NCBI RefSeq assembly: GCF_037137055.1 | Contig: NZ_JBBBNY010000016.1 | Location: 1-64,000, forward strand | Direction: 5' to 3' | Length of the DNA stretch: 64,000 bases | From: Frateuria_A yonginensis | Lineage (GTDB): Bacteria > Pseudomonadota > Gammaproteobacteria > Xanthomonadales > Rhodanobacteraceae | Shown: piece by piece, positions 56,214 to 64,000 of the stretch | How the letters are laid out: each line of letters starts with the position of its first letter | Position numbering within the stretch: the stretch's first letter is position 1 | Made by a program: the position numbers and the translations under genes | Notes under the pieces: generated by a model | Database searches by the model: none | Seen by the model: only the letters and a program-made list of their open reading frames with translations | Told to the model about the DNA's origin: nothing

Positions 56214-57715
56214 CCAGAGCAGACCCGACCTTGCAGCGTATCCCGACCGGCGTTCCTGGGCTGGACCACATCCTGAACGGTGGGTTGTTCGCCGGCGCGG
56301 TCTACATCGTGCGCGGATCTCCCGGCGCGGGAAAGACCATCCTGGCCAACCAGGTGTGTTTCGGCCACGTCGCCCAGGGCGGCCGCGCGCTGTTCGTCAC
56401 GCTGCTTGCCGAAAGCCACGCGCGGATGCTGCAGCACATGGCGGAGATGGACTTCTACGACGCGGCGGTCATCCCCGGCTCGCTGTACTACGTGAGCGCC
56501 TTCCGCACGCTCGAGGAAGAAGGCCTGAAGGGCCTGATGGACCTCCTGCGCCGGGAAATCCGGTCGCACCGGGCCAGCCTGCTGGTGCTGGATGGCCTGC
56601 TGGCGGTGGAGGAGACGAGCACGTCCGACCGCGAGTTCCGCAAGTTCATCCACGAGTTGCAGGCCCACGCCGCGCTGGCCGACTGCACCGTGCTGCTCCT
56701 GACCAACGGCAGCCGGGCGGAGTACCACCCGGAACACACCATGGTCGACGGCCTGATCACGCTCGACGACGTGCCCTACGGAAAACGGCGCCAGCGCGAG
56801 CTGGAGATCAAGAAGTTTCGCGGCTCGGCGTCCCTGCGCGGCCGCCACCCGTTCCGCATCACCAACGCCGGCATCGTGCTGTTTCCGCGGCTGGAAGCCT
56901 TCCTCCCCGCGGGCACGAACGACGGGCCCGGCCGGCGCATGTCCACCGGCATACCCGACCTCGACGGGATGATGGCCGGCGGGCCGCTGCGTGGCACGTC
57001 CACGCTGCTGCTGGGTGCGAGCGGTGCGGGAAAGACCACGCTGGGCACTTCGTTCCTCGGCCGCTCGAGCGCCGACGAGCCCGGACTGCACTTCGGCTTC
57101 TACGAGACGCCCTACCGGCTCATCGCCAATGCCGCGGCGATCGGCCTGCACCTGCAGCCACTGGTGGATGCCGGGCATCTGCGTATCGTGTGGCGGCCAC
57201 CCACCGAGCAGGTGCTGGACGACCTGGGCAACACCCTGCTCGACGCCGTGAGGCGGTACTCCGTCAAACGCCTGTTCATCGACAGCCTCGGCGGATTCAT
57301 CTCGGCCGCCGACGCGCCGGAACGCCTGTCGGCGTTCTTCGCCGCACTGACCGACGAGCTGCGCGCCATGGACGTGACCGCGTTGATCGCGGTGGAGACG
57401 CCGAACCTGGTCGGGCCGGACATCCGCGTGCCCATCGACGGTGTCTCCGCGTTGGCCGAAAACATGGTTCTCCTGCGCTATGCCGAATATCGTGCCCGCC
57501 TGTACCGGCTGATCTCGGTGCTGAAAGTCCGCGGCGGCGGCTTCGATCCGCGCGTGCGCGAGTTCGAGATCAGCGATGCGGGCGTGCACCTGCGCGACAG
57601 TTTCCGGGGCGCCGAGGGCCTGCTGTCCGGGTACGGCCATCCGGGCCCGGGCGAGCCACCCGGCATCCAGCCCCGGCCCGCGGGGCACGATGCTTCGCCG
57701 CCGAAGCGGGGCTGA
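56210..57715 (+). CDS. KaiC-like protein with two RecA/RAD55-type ATPase domains
   Basis: A 501-residue protein. Each half opens with the KaiC signature: TGVPGLDHILNGGLFAG and TGIPDLDGMMAGGPLRG. Walker A motifs are GSPGAGKT (36-43) and GASGAGKTT (about 269-277). Walker B-like strands are SLLVLDGLLAVEE and RLFIDSLGGFISA. The residues that circadian KaiC autophosphorylates are not obvious. The start is GTG 56210, overlapping the kinase stop. A single-domain response regulator follows by six bases; no kaiB is present. A signal-output or timing ATPase controlled by the kinase is inferred, not shown. Confidence 0.9.
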   Translation: MTRADPTLQRIPTGVPGLDHILNGGLFAGAVYIVRGSPGAGKTILANQVCFGHVAQGGRALFVTLLAESHARMLQHMAEMDFYDAAVIPGSLYYVSAFRTLEEEGLKGLMDLLRREIRSHRASLLVLDGLLAVEETSTSDREFRKFIHELQAHAALADCTVLLLTNGSRAEYHPEHTMVDGLITLDDVPYGKRRQRELEIKKFRGSASLRGRHPFRITNAGIVLFPRLEAFLPAGTNDGPGRRMSTGIPDLDGMMAGGPLRGTSTLLLGASGAGKTTLGTSFLGRSSADEPGLHFGFYETPYRLIANAAAIGLHLQPLVDAGHLRIVWRPPTEQVLDDLGNTLLDAVRRYSVKRLFIDSLGGFISAADAPERLSAFFAALTDELRAMDVTALIAVETPNLVGPDIRVPIDGVSALAENMVLLRYAEYRARLYRLISVLKVRGGGFDPRVREFEISDAGVHLRDSFRGAEGLLSGYGHPGPGEPPGIQPRPAGHDASPPKRG

Positions 57716-57721
57716 GTTCCC

Positions 57722-58117
57722 ATGCGCACCGTTCTCGTGGTCGACGACGAATACGGCGTGGCCGAAGTGCTGGAGGCCTTGCTCCAGGACGAAGGCTACC
57801 GGGTGGTCACCGCCATCAATGGCCGCCAGGGGCTCGATCGTGCGATCGAGACGCCCCCGGACCTGATCTTGCTCGACGTGATGATGCCGATCATGGGGGG
57901 CGCCGCCATGCTCGAGGCCTTGCGCGCCCATCCCGCGCTGGGCCAGGTGCCGGTGGTGCTGATGAGCTCCCTCGACGAGGCGGCGGTGCGGGAAAGCTGC
58001 CACGGCTACCGCGCGTTTCTGCGCAAGCCGTTCCGCATGGCCGAAGTGCTGGTGCTGCTCGAACGGCTGCTCCCGCCGGATGCCCTTGCGCTACCGGAGG
58101 TTCCCGGGGGCGCATAG
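57722..58117 (+). CDS. Single-domain response regulator
   Basis: A 131-residue receiver domain with no output domain. The acidic pair is D8/D9 (VLVVDDEYG), the phosphoacceptor D52 (LILLDVMMP), the switch Ser near 82-83 (VVLMSSLDE), and K102 (FLRKPF). With only a receiver it would act by protein contact, for instance on the KaiC-like ATPase or another kinase. It lies six bases after the ATPase gene, so the three genes form one operon. It converges with lpxK. Confidence 0.92.
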   Translation: MRTVLVVDDEYGVAEVLEALLQDEGYRVVTAINGRQGLDRAIETPPDLILLDVMMPIMGGAAMLEALRAHPALGQVPVVLMSSLDEAAVRESCHGYRAFLRKPFRMAEVLVLLERLLPPDALALPEVPGGA

Positions 58118-58172
58118 CGCCGTTGCGATGGGCGGTTGCTCCTCGTCCCGGCCCCTGATGCAGGCGCGCCGT

Positions 58173-59171
58173 TCAGCCTTCCCTCGCCGCGGCAATGCGG
58201 CCAGCAAGGGCGTCGTAGAACTCCTTCGGCAACTCCGCGTGCACCGGCACCCGCCACCACCCCGGCCGCGCGAAGCGCCGGCACTTGATGGCGTCCTTGT
58301 CGGTCATCAGCACCGGCAGGTCGTCACCGAAGTGGAAGTCGGCGGGGACGAAGGCGTGGTGGTCGGGAAAGGCGTGCTCGACCGGCAGGATGCCGTAGGC
58401 GCGAAGGCTGTCGAAGAAGCGCGCGGGATGGCCGATGGCGGCCACCGCATGCACGCGCTGGCCGGTGAAGGCGGTCAGCGGCTGCTGGCTGTCGTCGGCA
58501 AGGGCGCGGGCCTGGCCGCCGCGCAACTGCATGGGATAGGCGCCCATGCGCTCGCCGCCGTTGCAGACGCGCAGGTCCGTGGTGACCAGGCGGATCAGCG
58601 GCTCGCGCAGCGGGCCCGCGGGCAGCAGGCGGCCGTTGCCGAAGCCGCGCACGGCGTCGATCACGCAGACCTCCACGTCGCGCCCCAGCCGGTAGTGCTG
58701 CAGCCCGTCGTCGGCGATCACCACGTCGCAGCCGGCGCCGACCAGCAACCTGGCGGCGGCCGGCCGGTCGCGGCCGACCGCGACCGGAATGTCGTGCGCG
58801 CGGATCAGGCAGGGCTCGTCGCCCACGTCGGCGGGACTGGACGCCTCGCCGAGCAGGACCGGCCCGCGCTGGCTACCACCGTAGCCGCGGCTCACCACGC
58901 CCGGGGCGAACCCGCGCTGGCGCAAGGCCTGCGCGATGGCGATGGTAAGTGGCGTCTTGCCGGTACCACCGACGGTGAGGTTGCCGATCACCACCACCGG
59001 CACTGGCAGGCGCACGCTGCGCAACCATCCGCGCCGATACAGCGAGCGACGCAGGCCGGTGGCCGCGCCGTACAGCCATGAGAGCGGGCGCGTCCACCAG
59101 GGGGTGTCGCCCTCGCCATACCAGCCCTGCTCCAGGCGCCGGGCCAGCGGTGGACGGCCGGCGTCAACCAT
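58173..59171 (-). CDS. lpxK: Tetraacyldisaccharide 4'-kinase
   Basis: A 332-residue kinase. WYGEGDTPWWTRPLSWLYGA is near the N-terminus. The P-loop is VIGNLTVGGTGKTPLT near 62. GVVSRGYGG and IADDGLQHYRLGRDVEV with the catalytic Asp follow. It phosphorylates the lipid A precursor at the inner membrane. The start overlaps the end of msbA by eight bases, so lipid A phosphorylation and export are coupled. Confidence 0.96.
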   Translation of the reverse strand: MVDAGRPPLARRLEQGWYGEGDTPWWTRPLSWLYGAATGLRRSLYRRGWLRSVRLPVPVVVIGNLTVGGTGKTPLTIAIAQALRQRGFAPGVVSRGYGGSQRGPVLLGEASSPADVGDEPCLIRAHDIPVAVGRDRPAAARLLVGAGCDVVIADDGLQHYRLGRDVEVCVIDAVRGFGNGRLLPAGPLREPLIRLVTTDLRVCNGGERMGAYPMQLRGGQARALADDSQQPLTAFTGQRVHAVAAIGHPARFFDSLRAYGILPVEHAFPDHHAFVPADFHFGDDLPVLMTDKDAIKCRRFARPGWWRVPVHAELPKEFYDALAGRIAAAREG

Positions 59172-60939
59172 CGTCCTGCTCGTGGAACTGCATGCGGTGC
59201 AGCGCGGCGTACTGGCCGCCCAGGGCGAGCAGCTCGGCGTGCGTGCCGCGCTCGACGATCCGGCCCTGGTCCATCACCGCGATCTGGTCGGCGTGCTCGA
59301 TGGTGGAGAGCCGGTGCGCGATGACCAGCGTGGTGCGGTCGCGCATCAGGCGCTGCAGGGCCTGCTGGATCAGGCGTTCGGATTCGGTATCGAGCGCGCT
59401 GGTGGCCTCGTCCAGGACCAGGATCGGCGCGTTCTTGAGGATTGCGCGGGCGATCGCCAGGCGCTGGCGCTGGCCGCCGGAGAGCATGTTGCCGCCCTGC
59501 CCGATCGGGCTGTGGATGCCTTCGGGCATGCGTCGGATGAACTCCATCGCGTTGGCGGCCTCGGCAGCGGCGACGATGTCCGCCTCGCTGGCGCCGGCCA
59601 GCTCGCCGTAGGCGATGTTCTCGGCCACCGTGCCGTCGAACAGCACCACACTCTGCCCCACCCAGCCGATCTGCCGGCGCAGGGAGGCCAGCGTGTACTC
59701 GCGGTAGTCCTTTCCGTCCAGCACGATGTGCCCGTCACTGGGCTCCAGGAAGCGCGGCAGCAGGCTGACCAGGCTGCTCTTGCCGCTGCCGGAGCGGCCG
59801 ACCAGCGCGGTCACGGTACCCGGCGCGCAACGCAGGTCGACACCGCGCAGGGCTTCGGTCTCGGCGCGCGGATAGCGCAGGCGGACGCCTTCGAAACGCA
59901 GGTCGCCGCGGGTATGCGAGAGCACCAGGTGGCCGGTGTCCTGTTCCGGCGGCATGTCGATGACCTCGAACAGGTCCTCGGCCGCCGAGATGCCACGCTG
60001 GATGTTTGCCTGCACGTTCGCCAGCCGCTTCAGCGAGGGCATCATCGCGCCCATCGCGGTCAGCACGGTCACGAAGACGCCCGGCGAGATCGCGTCGATC
60101 ACCTGCGGCCGGGTCGCCAGGTAGACCAGCAGGGCCAGCGCGAGCGCCGCGACGGTCTGGATCGCGGTACTCGAGCTCGCGCTGGTCGTGGCGATCTTCA
60201 TGTTGAGGCGGCGCGCGCGATGGGACACGTCGGCGAAGCGCAACGCCTCGTGCCGTTGCCCGCCGTACACCCGCACCTCCCGATGCGCATTCACCGATTC
60301 GCCGACCGCGCCGGTGACCGAACCCATCGAGCCCTGGATGCGGCGGCTGATCTGGCGATAGCGGCGGCTCACCACGGTGGCGACCAGCGCGATGCCGGGA
60401 GCCATCATCAGCAGCGTGAGCGAGAGGTAGGCGCTGTTGCTCAGCATCACGTAGAGCATGCCGATCACGGTGACGCCTTCGGTCACCACGACCTTGAGCG
60501 CATCCGTGGAAGCGGACGCCACCTGTTCGCTGGTGTAGGTGATGCGCGAGATCTGCTGTCCGGACGGCTCGTTGCCGAAGAAGGCGGCCGGCAGCCGCAG
60601 GTAGGCCGCGAACACGTCCGCCTGCATCGCCTGCACCACGTTGCGACCCACGTAGGAAATGCCGTAGTTACTGACGAAGGTGCCCAGGCCGCGGACCGCG
60701 AAGATGCCGACGATCCAGATCGGCATCCAGAAGATCAGGTAGGGATCCTTCTTCGCGAACAGGTCGTCGATCATCGGCCTGAGCTTCTGCGTGAACGCCG
60801 CCAGCGCCCCGCCGTCGACGGCCATGCCCAGTACCGCGACCAGCCCGATCGCCCACCAGCGCCGCGTGTAGCCGAGCAGCCGCTTGTAGACGCGCAGGGT
60901 GTCGGCGTCCCAGATCGCCACCTTCCGCGCTGCCGTCAA
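59164..60939 (-). CDS. msbA: Lipid A export ABC transporter, ATPase/permease
   Basis: A 591-residue half-transporter. Six transmembrane helices occupy about residues 25-320. The nucleotide-binding domain has Walker A ALVGRSGSGKSSLVSL, signature LSGGQRQRLAIARA, Walker B ILVLDEATSALD and H-loop VIAHRLSTIE. It flips lipid A core and phospholipid across the inner membrane. The start is TTG 60939, whose TTGA overlaps the exbD stop; homologues start near here. Confidence 0.95.
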   Translation of the reverse strand: MTAARKVAIWDADTLRVYKRLLGYTRRWWAIGLVAVLGMAVDGGALAAFTQKLRPMIDDLFAKKDPYLIFWMPIWIVGIFAVRGLGTFVSNYGISYVGRNVVQAMQADVFAAYLRLPAAFFGNEPSGQQISRITYTSEQVASASTDALKVVVTEGVTVIGMLYVMLSNSAYLSLTLLMMAPGIALVATVVSRRYRQISRRIQGSMGSVTGAVGESVNAHREVRVYGGQRHEALRFADVSHRARRLNMKIATTSASSSTAIQTVAALALALLVYLATRPQVIDAISPGVFVTVLTAMGAMMPSLKRLANVQANIQRGISAAEDLFEVIDMPPEQDTGHLVLSHTRGDLRFEGVRLRYPRAETEALRGVDLRCAPGTVTALVGRSGSGKSSLVSLLPRFLEPSDGHIVLDGKDYREYTLASLRRQIGWVGQSVVLFDGTVAENIAYGELAGASEADIVAAAEAANAMEFIRRMPEGIHSPIGQGGNMLSGGQRQRLAIARAILKNAPILVLDEATSALDTESERLIQQALQRLMRDRTTLVIAHRLSTIEHADQIAVMDQGRIVERGTHAELLALGGQYAALHRMQFHEQDDG

Positions 60940-61364
60940 CGCGGGGACTCCTGACTGGGCGTGGTGGCGATGGACAGGTGCGTGAAGCCGAGCTGGCCGA
61001 GCGCATCCATCGCGGTGACCACGTTCTGGTGCGGGGTCATCGCGTCGGCGCGGATGGTGACCGCGCGGTCACGATCCGCGCCGGCCACGCGGGCGATCGC
61101 CTGCTTGAGCGGATCGACGCCCTCGCCCATCACCTCGTCGCTGCCCACGTAGAAGCGGCCGTCGCGGTCGATCATCACGGTCAGTGCCGGGGCCTGCATG
61201 TCGCGGTCCTCGACGCTCGCCTGCGGCAGCGTGACCTGCAGGCGGGAGTGCTGCACGAAGGTGGTGGTCAGCACGAAGAACATGAGCAAGGTCAGCAGCA
61301 CGTCGATCAGCGAGATCACGTTGATCTCGAAGTCGTCCTGCCGACGGTCGGAACCGATACGCAT
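60936..61364 (-). CDS. exbD: Biopolymer transport protein ExbD/TolR family
   Basis: A 142-residue protein. One transmembrane helix near residues 15-37 (VISLIDVLLTLLMFFVLTTTF) carries the conserved Asp that conducts protons. A periplasmic domain follows (ALTVMIDRDGRFYVG, VTIRADAMTPHQNVV). With ExbB it forms a proton-driven motor. It starts at ATG 61364, seven bases after exbB, and precedes msbA. Confidence 0.93.
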   Translation of the reverse strand: MRIGSDRRQDDFEINVISLIDVLLTLLMFFVLTTTFVQHSRLQVTLPQASVEDRDMQAPALTVMIDRDGRFYVGSDEVMGEGVDPLKQAIARVAGADRDRAVTIRADAMTPHQNVVTAMDALGQLGFTHLSIATTPSQESPR

Positions 61365-61371
61365 GCGTGCC

Positions 61372-62025
61372 TCAGCCGGCAGTGGAGGCCGAAGCGGCGC
61401 GACGCGGGCGCGCCAGCGGGGTGGCGGCGTCGGTCAGCTCGTCCAGCAGCGCGGTGGCCTGCTTCTCCATCTCGATGCAGTAGCCGGCGACCTTGGAGCG
61501 GAAATAGCGGTGCAGCACGTAGGCCGGGATCGCCACCACCAGGCCGGTCGCGGTGCAGATCAGCGCCTCGCCGATGCCGCCCGCCATCCTCGTCGGGTCG
61601 GCCATGCCGCCGCCCATGACCTGCATGAACATGCGGATGAGGCCGATCACGGTGCCGAGCAGGCCCAGCAGCGGTCCGATCAGGGCGATGGTGCCGAGCG
61701 TGTTGAGATAGCGCTCCATGCGATGGACCACGTGGCGACCGGTATCTTCGATACGCTCCTTGATCTGCTCGCGCGGGCGATTGCGCACCGCCAGTGCGGC
61801 GGCGAGCAGTTCGCCCAGCGGCGAACCGGCGGCGAGCGCCTCCAGGTGTGACGGATCAAGCTGGCCGCTGCGCGCCCACTGGCGCACTTCCTCGCCCAGC
61901 CCCTCGGGCAGGACCGCCTTGCGGCGCAGGGTCCACCACCGTTCCAGCACGATCGCCAGGGCCACCGCGGAACAGACGAGGATGGGGGCCATCGCCCATC
62001 CGCCAGCCATCAGAATGTCGAGCAC
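61372..62025 (-). CDS. exbB: Biopolymer transport protein ExbB/TolQ family
   Basis: A 217-residue protein with three transmembrane helices: near residues 8-26, and a pair around 115-140 and 155-180. The family motif LIGPLLGLLGTVIGLIRMF is in the second, and ICTATGLVVAIPAYVLHRYF in the third. The start is GTG 62025, with GGGAG upstream. It may energise a TonB or Tol-Pal-like partner; no tonB, tolA or tolB is in the window. Confidence 0.92.
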   Translation of the reverse strand: MLDILMAGGWAMAPILVCSAVALAIVLERWWTLRRKAVLPEGLGEEVRQWARSGQLDPSHLEALAAGSPLGELLAAALAVRNRPREQIKERIEDTGRHVVHRMERYLNTLGTIALIGPLLGLLGTVIGLIRMFMQVMGGGMADPTRMAGGIGEALICTATGLVVAIPAYVLHRYFRSKVAGYCIEMEKQATALLDELTDAATPLARPRRAASASTAG

Positions 62026-62122
62026 TGCCAAACTCCCGCCAGGGCAAATCACGAGGGGAGGCGGCATCATAGCAGTCCCGTCAGGGGGTTCCGCGGCGCG
62101 CTTGGCAGTTGCGGGCGGCGCT

Positions 62123-64000
62123 TCACTCGCGCCAGTAGCGCGGCCGGCGCTGGCGCCAGGTGACCGTGACGGCGGGCGGGTGGCCCGGCGGCGCATCCAC
62201 CTCGATCGCCCCACGCTCGGCGGTGCCGAGCAGGGGTACGCGGGCGGCCGCATAACGCGCCACGACCAGCGGGTGCGGATGACCGAAGCGGTTGTGCCAA
62301 CCGGCCGAAACCAGCGCCAGGCGGGGGGCGACGGCCGCGATGAACGCGGGATCGGAGGAATAGCGGCTGCCGTGGTGCGGCACCACCAGCACGGTGGGCC
62401 GCGGCGGGCCCAGCGCCGCGGCCACCTCCGGCTCGATGCGGCTACCGATGTCGCCGGGCAGCAGCAGGCGCCCGCCGGCACCGTCCACCGCCAGCACGCA
62501 GGAGCGGTCGTTGCGCCGCGCCGCCGCGCCGGCCCTGGGTGACAGCACGCGGAAGCGCACCCCGTCCCAGTTCCATGCCTGCCCGGCCAGGCAGGCCCGC
62601 ATCGGCAGCGGCATGCGGGCGGGTTCGCCGGCGTAGCGCAAGGCCTCGGGAAAAGCCTCGGCGACCACCCGGGCACCGCCGGCGTGGTCGTTGTCGGCGT
62701 GGCTGATCATCAGCAGGTCGAGCCGGTCGATGCCGAGGGCATGCAGCGCGGGCAGCACCACCGCCTCGCCCAGATCGAACCCGGACGGATAGCGTGCCCC
62801 GGCGTCGTAGACCAGGGCGTGGTGCCGGGTGCGCACGACCACCGAAAGCCCCTGCCCCACGTCCAGCACCCATACACGGAAACCGCCCTCGGCGGGCGGA
62901 TGCCGTACCGGCCACACCAGCGGCAGGAACAGCAGTAGGCCCAGCATGCGCAAGGGCGCGCCACGCGGCGCGAACAGCCACAGCGCGCCGGCGACCGCCA
63001 GCGCGAGCGCCCACGGCTGCACCTCCGGCAGGTACCAGTGCGCACCGGGCCACTGCGCCATCCGTTCCAGCAGCCACCACTGCGCATGCGCGCAGGCGGC
63101 CGCCAGCCGCAGCACCGGCGCGGCAGCCGCCGGCAACACCAGCAGCGCCAGCACCCCGAGCAGCACGCAGGGCACGATCACGAAGCTCACGAACGGCACC
63201 GCGACGAGGTTGGACAGCGCACCCACCAGCGAGGCCTCGCCGAAGAACCACAGCGTCAGCGGCAGCAACGCCACCGTCATTACCAGCTGCCCCGCCGACA
63301 GCTCGCGCAGGAAGCCCCCTAGCCCGTGCGCGCGCCCGTCGAGGCAGAGCATCAGGAACGCCACGCCCACGAAGGACAGCCAGAAACCCGCCGACAACAC
63401 CGCCAGCGGGTCGGCCAGCAGCATCGCCACCAGCGCCAGGCCGAGCGTCTGCGCACCGCCGAGGGCGCGCCGGCTGCAGCGGGCCAGCGCCACCACGGCG
63501 ATCATCAGCAGCGTGCGCACCGTCGGCAGCCCGAACCCGGCCAGCGCGCCGTACAGCCCGGCCGACAGCAGCGCCGCGGCCGCCTGCGCCGGCAGCCGCG
63601 GCAGGCGCAGGGCCAGAGCCGGCCACGCCAGGTACAGCAGCCGCACCAGGGCGATACCGAACAACGCGGCCACGCCCACGTGGAACCCGGAAATGGCGAT
63701 CAGGTGGGGCACACCGTTGGCGCGCGCCACCTCCCAGTCGTCCTGGTCCAGGCCGCGCGTGTCGCCGATGGAGAAGGCCTGCAGCAACGCGGTGTCGTGC
63801 GGGTCCGGTACCCGCGCCGCGATGCCCTGTGCGAGCCGCTCGCGCAGGCCGTCCACGCAGCGGGTCTGCCCCAGCGCGTGGTTGCCGCCGTCCTCGCGCA
63901 CGTAGCCGACCGCCGCGATGCGCCGTTCCAGCGCGGCCCGCTCACCGTCCAAACCGCCCGGGTCGAGCAAGGTGCGCGGCCGTCGCAAGCGCAGGCGCAG
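62123..64000 (-). CDS. comEC: DNA internalization-related competence protein ComEC/Rec2 (5' end beyond window)
   Basis: 625 residues are present; the N-terminus continues past the right edge. The competence domain (about residues 65-330 here) has ISGFHVGVAALFGIALVR and many hydrophobic helices. The C-terminal metallo-beta-lactamase domain has VLDVGQGLSVVVR, SHADNDHAGGARVV and VPHHGS. ComEC forms the inner-membrane channel for transforming DNA. No ATG lies in the visible 5' part that fits the family, so the gene is partial rather than ending here. Confidence 0.93.
   Translation of the reverse strand: MRLRLRRPRTLLDPGGLDGERAALERRIAAVGYVREDGGNHALGQTRCVDGLRERLAQGIAARVPDPHDTALLQAFSIGDTRGLDQDDWEVARANGVPHLIAISGFHVGVAALFGIALVRLLYLAWPALALRLPRLPAQAAAALLSAGLYGALAGFGLPTVRTLLMIAVVALARCSRRALGGAQTLGLALVAMLLADPLAVLSAGFWLSFVGVAFLMLCLDGRAHGLGGFLRELSAGQLVMTVALLPLTLWFFGEASLVGALSNLVAVPFVSFVIVPCVLLGVLALLVLPAAAAPVLRLAAACAHAQWWLLERMAQWPGAHWYLPEVQPWALALAVAGALWLFAPRGAPLRMLGLLLFLPLVWPVRHPPAEGGFRVWVLDVGQGLSVVVRTRHHALVYDAGARYPSGFDLGEAVVLPALHALGIDRLDLLMISHADNDHAGGARVVAEAFPEALRYAGEPARMPLPMRACLAGQAWNWDGVRFRVLSPRAGAAARRNDRSCVLAVDGAGGRLLLPGDIGSRIEPEVAAALGPPRPTVLVVPHHGSRYSSDPAFIAAVAPRLALVSAGWHNRFGHPHPLVVARYAAARVPLLGTAERGAIEVDAPPGHPPAVTVTWRQRRPRYWRE

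Noticed and set aside
63986..63988. TTG codon as the start of comEC
   Set aside because: The frame stays open to the window edge, and the upstream codons continue the protein, so the gene is cut by the edge.

Overview
The window is chromosomal DNA of a high-GC gammaproteobacterium, most likely of the Xanthomonadales and probably Rhodanobacteraceae (Dyella/Rhodanobacter/Luteibacter/Frateuria type). This rests on gene content and order: tRNA-rich tig-clpP-clpX-lon-hupB-ppiD, the gloB/methyltransferase/rnhA/dnaQ block, comEC-exbB-exbD-msbA-lpxK, a his operon led by a TrpR-like gene, mtnBDC, and REP-like palindromes of the TGTAGGAGCGGGC type between genes. No species call is possible from sequence alone. 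Nearly all of the window is dense core genome with many 1-8 nt start/stop overlaps.

Layout. 1-2591 is a lower-GC accessory segment abutting the 3' end of a tRNA-Ser(CGA) gene: the end of an IS3-type transposase, three small two-helix membrane proteins, a YodC-like (DUF2158) protein and a DUF6680-like protein. 2793-8458 holds a PP2C phosphatase, dnaQ, rnhA, a methyltransferase, gloB, mltD and fabI. 8619-21482 (minus) is the protein quality-control region: ppiD, tRNA-Asp/Val, hupB, lon, clpX, clpP, tig, six further tRNAs, ftsH and rlmE. 21562-34693 has yhbY and an Mth938-like gene on plus, then a long minus-strand run: nlpD, yqaA-like, pcm, surE, truD, mgtE, ispF, ispD, ftsB, eno, kdsA, pyrG. 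An Smr-domain gene and an anchored hypothetical are inserted on plus. 35023-47198 is mostly plus: Xaa-Pro aminopeptidase, parE, 3-hydroxyanthranilate dioxygenase, two amino-acid permeases, mtnB-mtnD-mtnC and a legumain-like peptidase, with a Nudix gene and a HiPIP gene on minus.

47214-55004 (minus) is a complete histidine operon in the order TrpR-like regulator, hisG, D, C, B, H, A, F, IE. A TrpR-type operator-like sequence lies directly before the first gene. 55314-58117 (plus) is a three-gene signalling cassette: soluble histidine kinase, KaiC-like double ATPase, single-domain response regulator. It is the most unusual functional unit in the window. 58173-64000 (minus) is comEC (5' end beyond the edge), exbB, exbD, msbA and lpxK.

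Functionally the window joins ATP-dependent proteolysis and folding, envelope biogenesis (IspD/F, KdsA, MsbA, LpxK, FtsB, NlpD, MltD), histidine synthesis and methionine salvage. Regulatory signals are readable at a few places: the his operator, a palindrome over the mtnB promoter, an extended -10 promoter for hupB, several intrinsic terminators, and dispersed REP elements, two of which supply the stop codon of the preceding gene.
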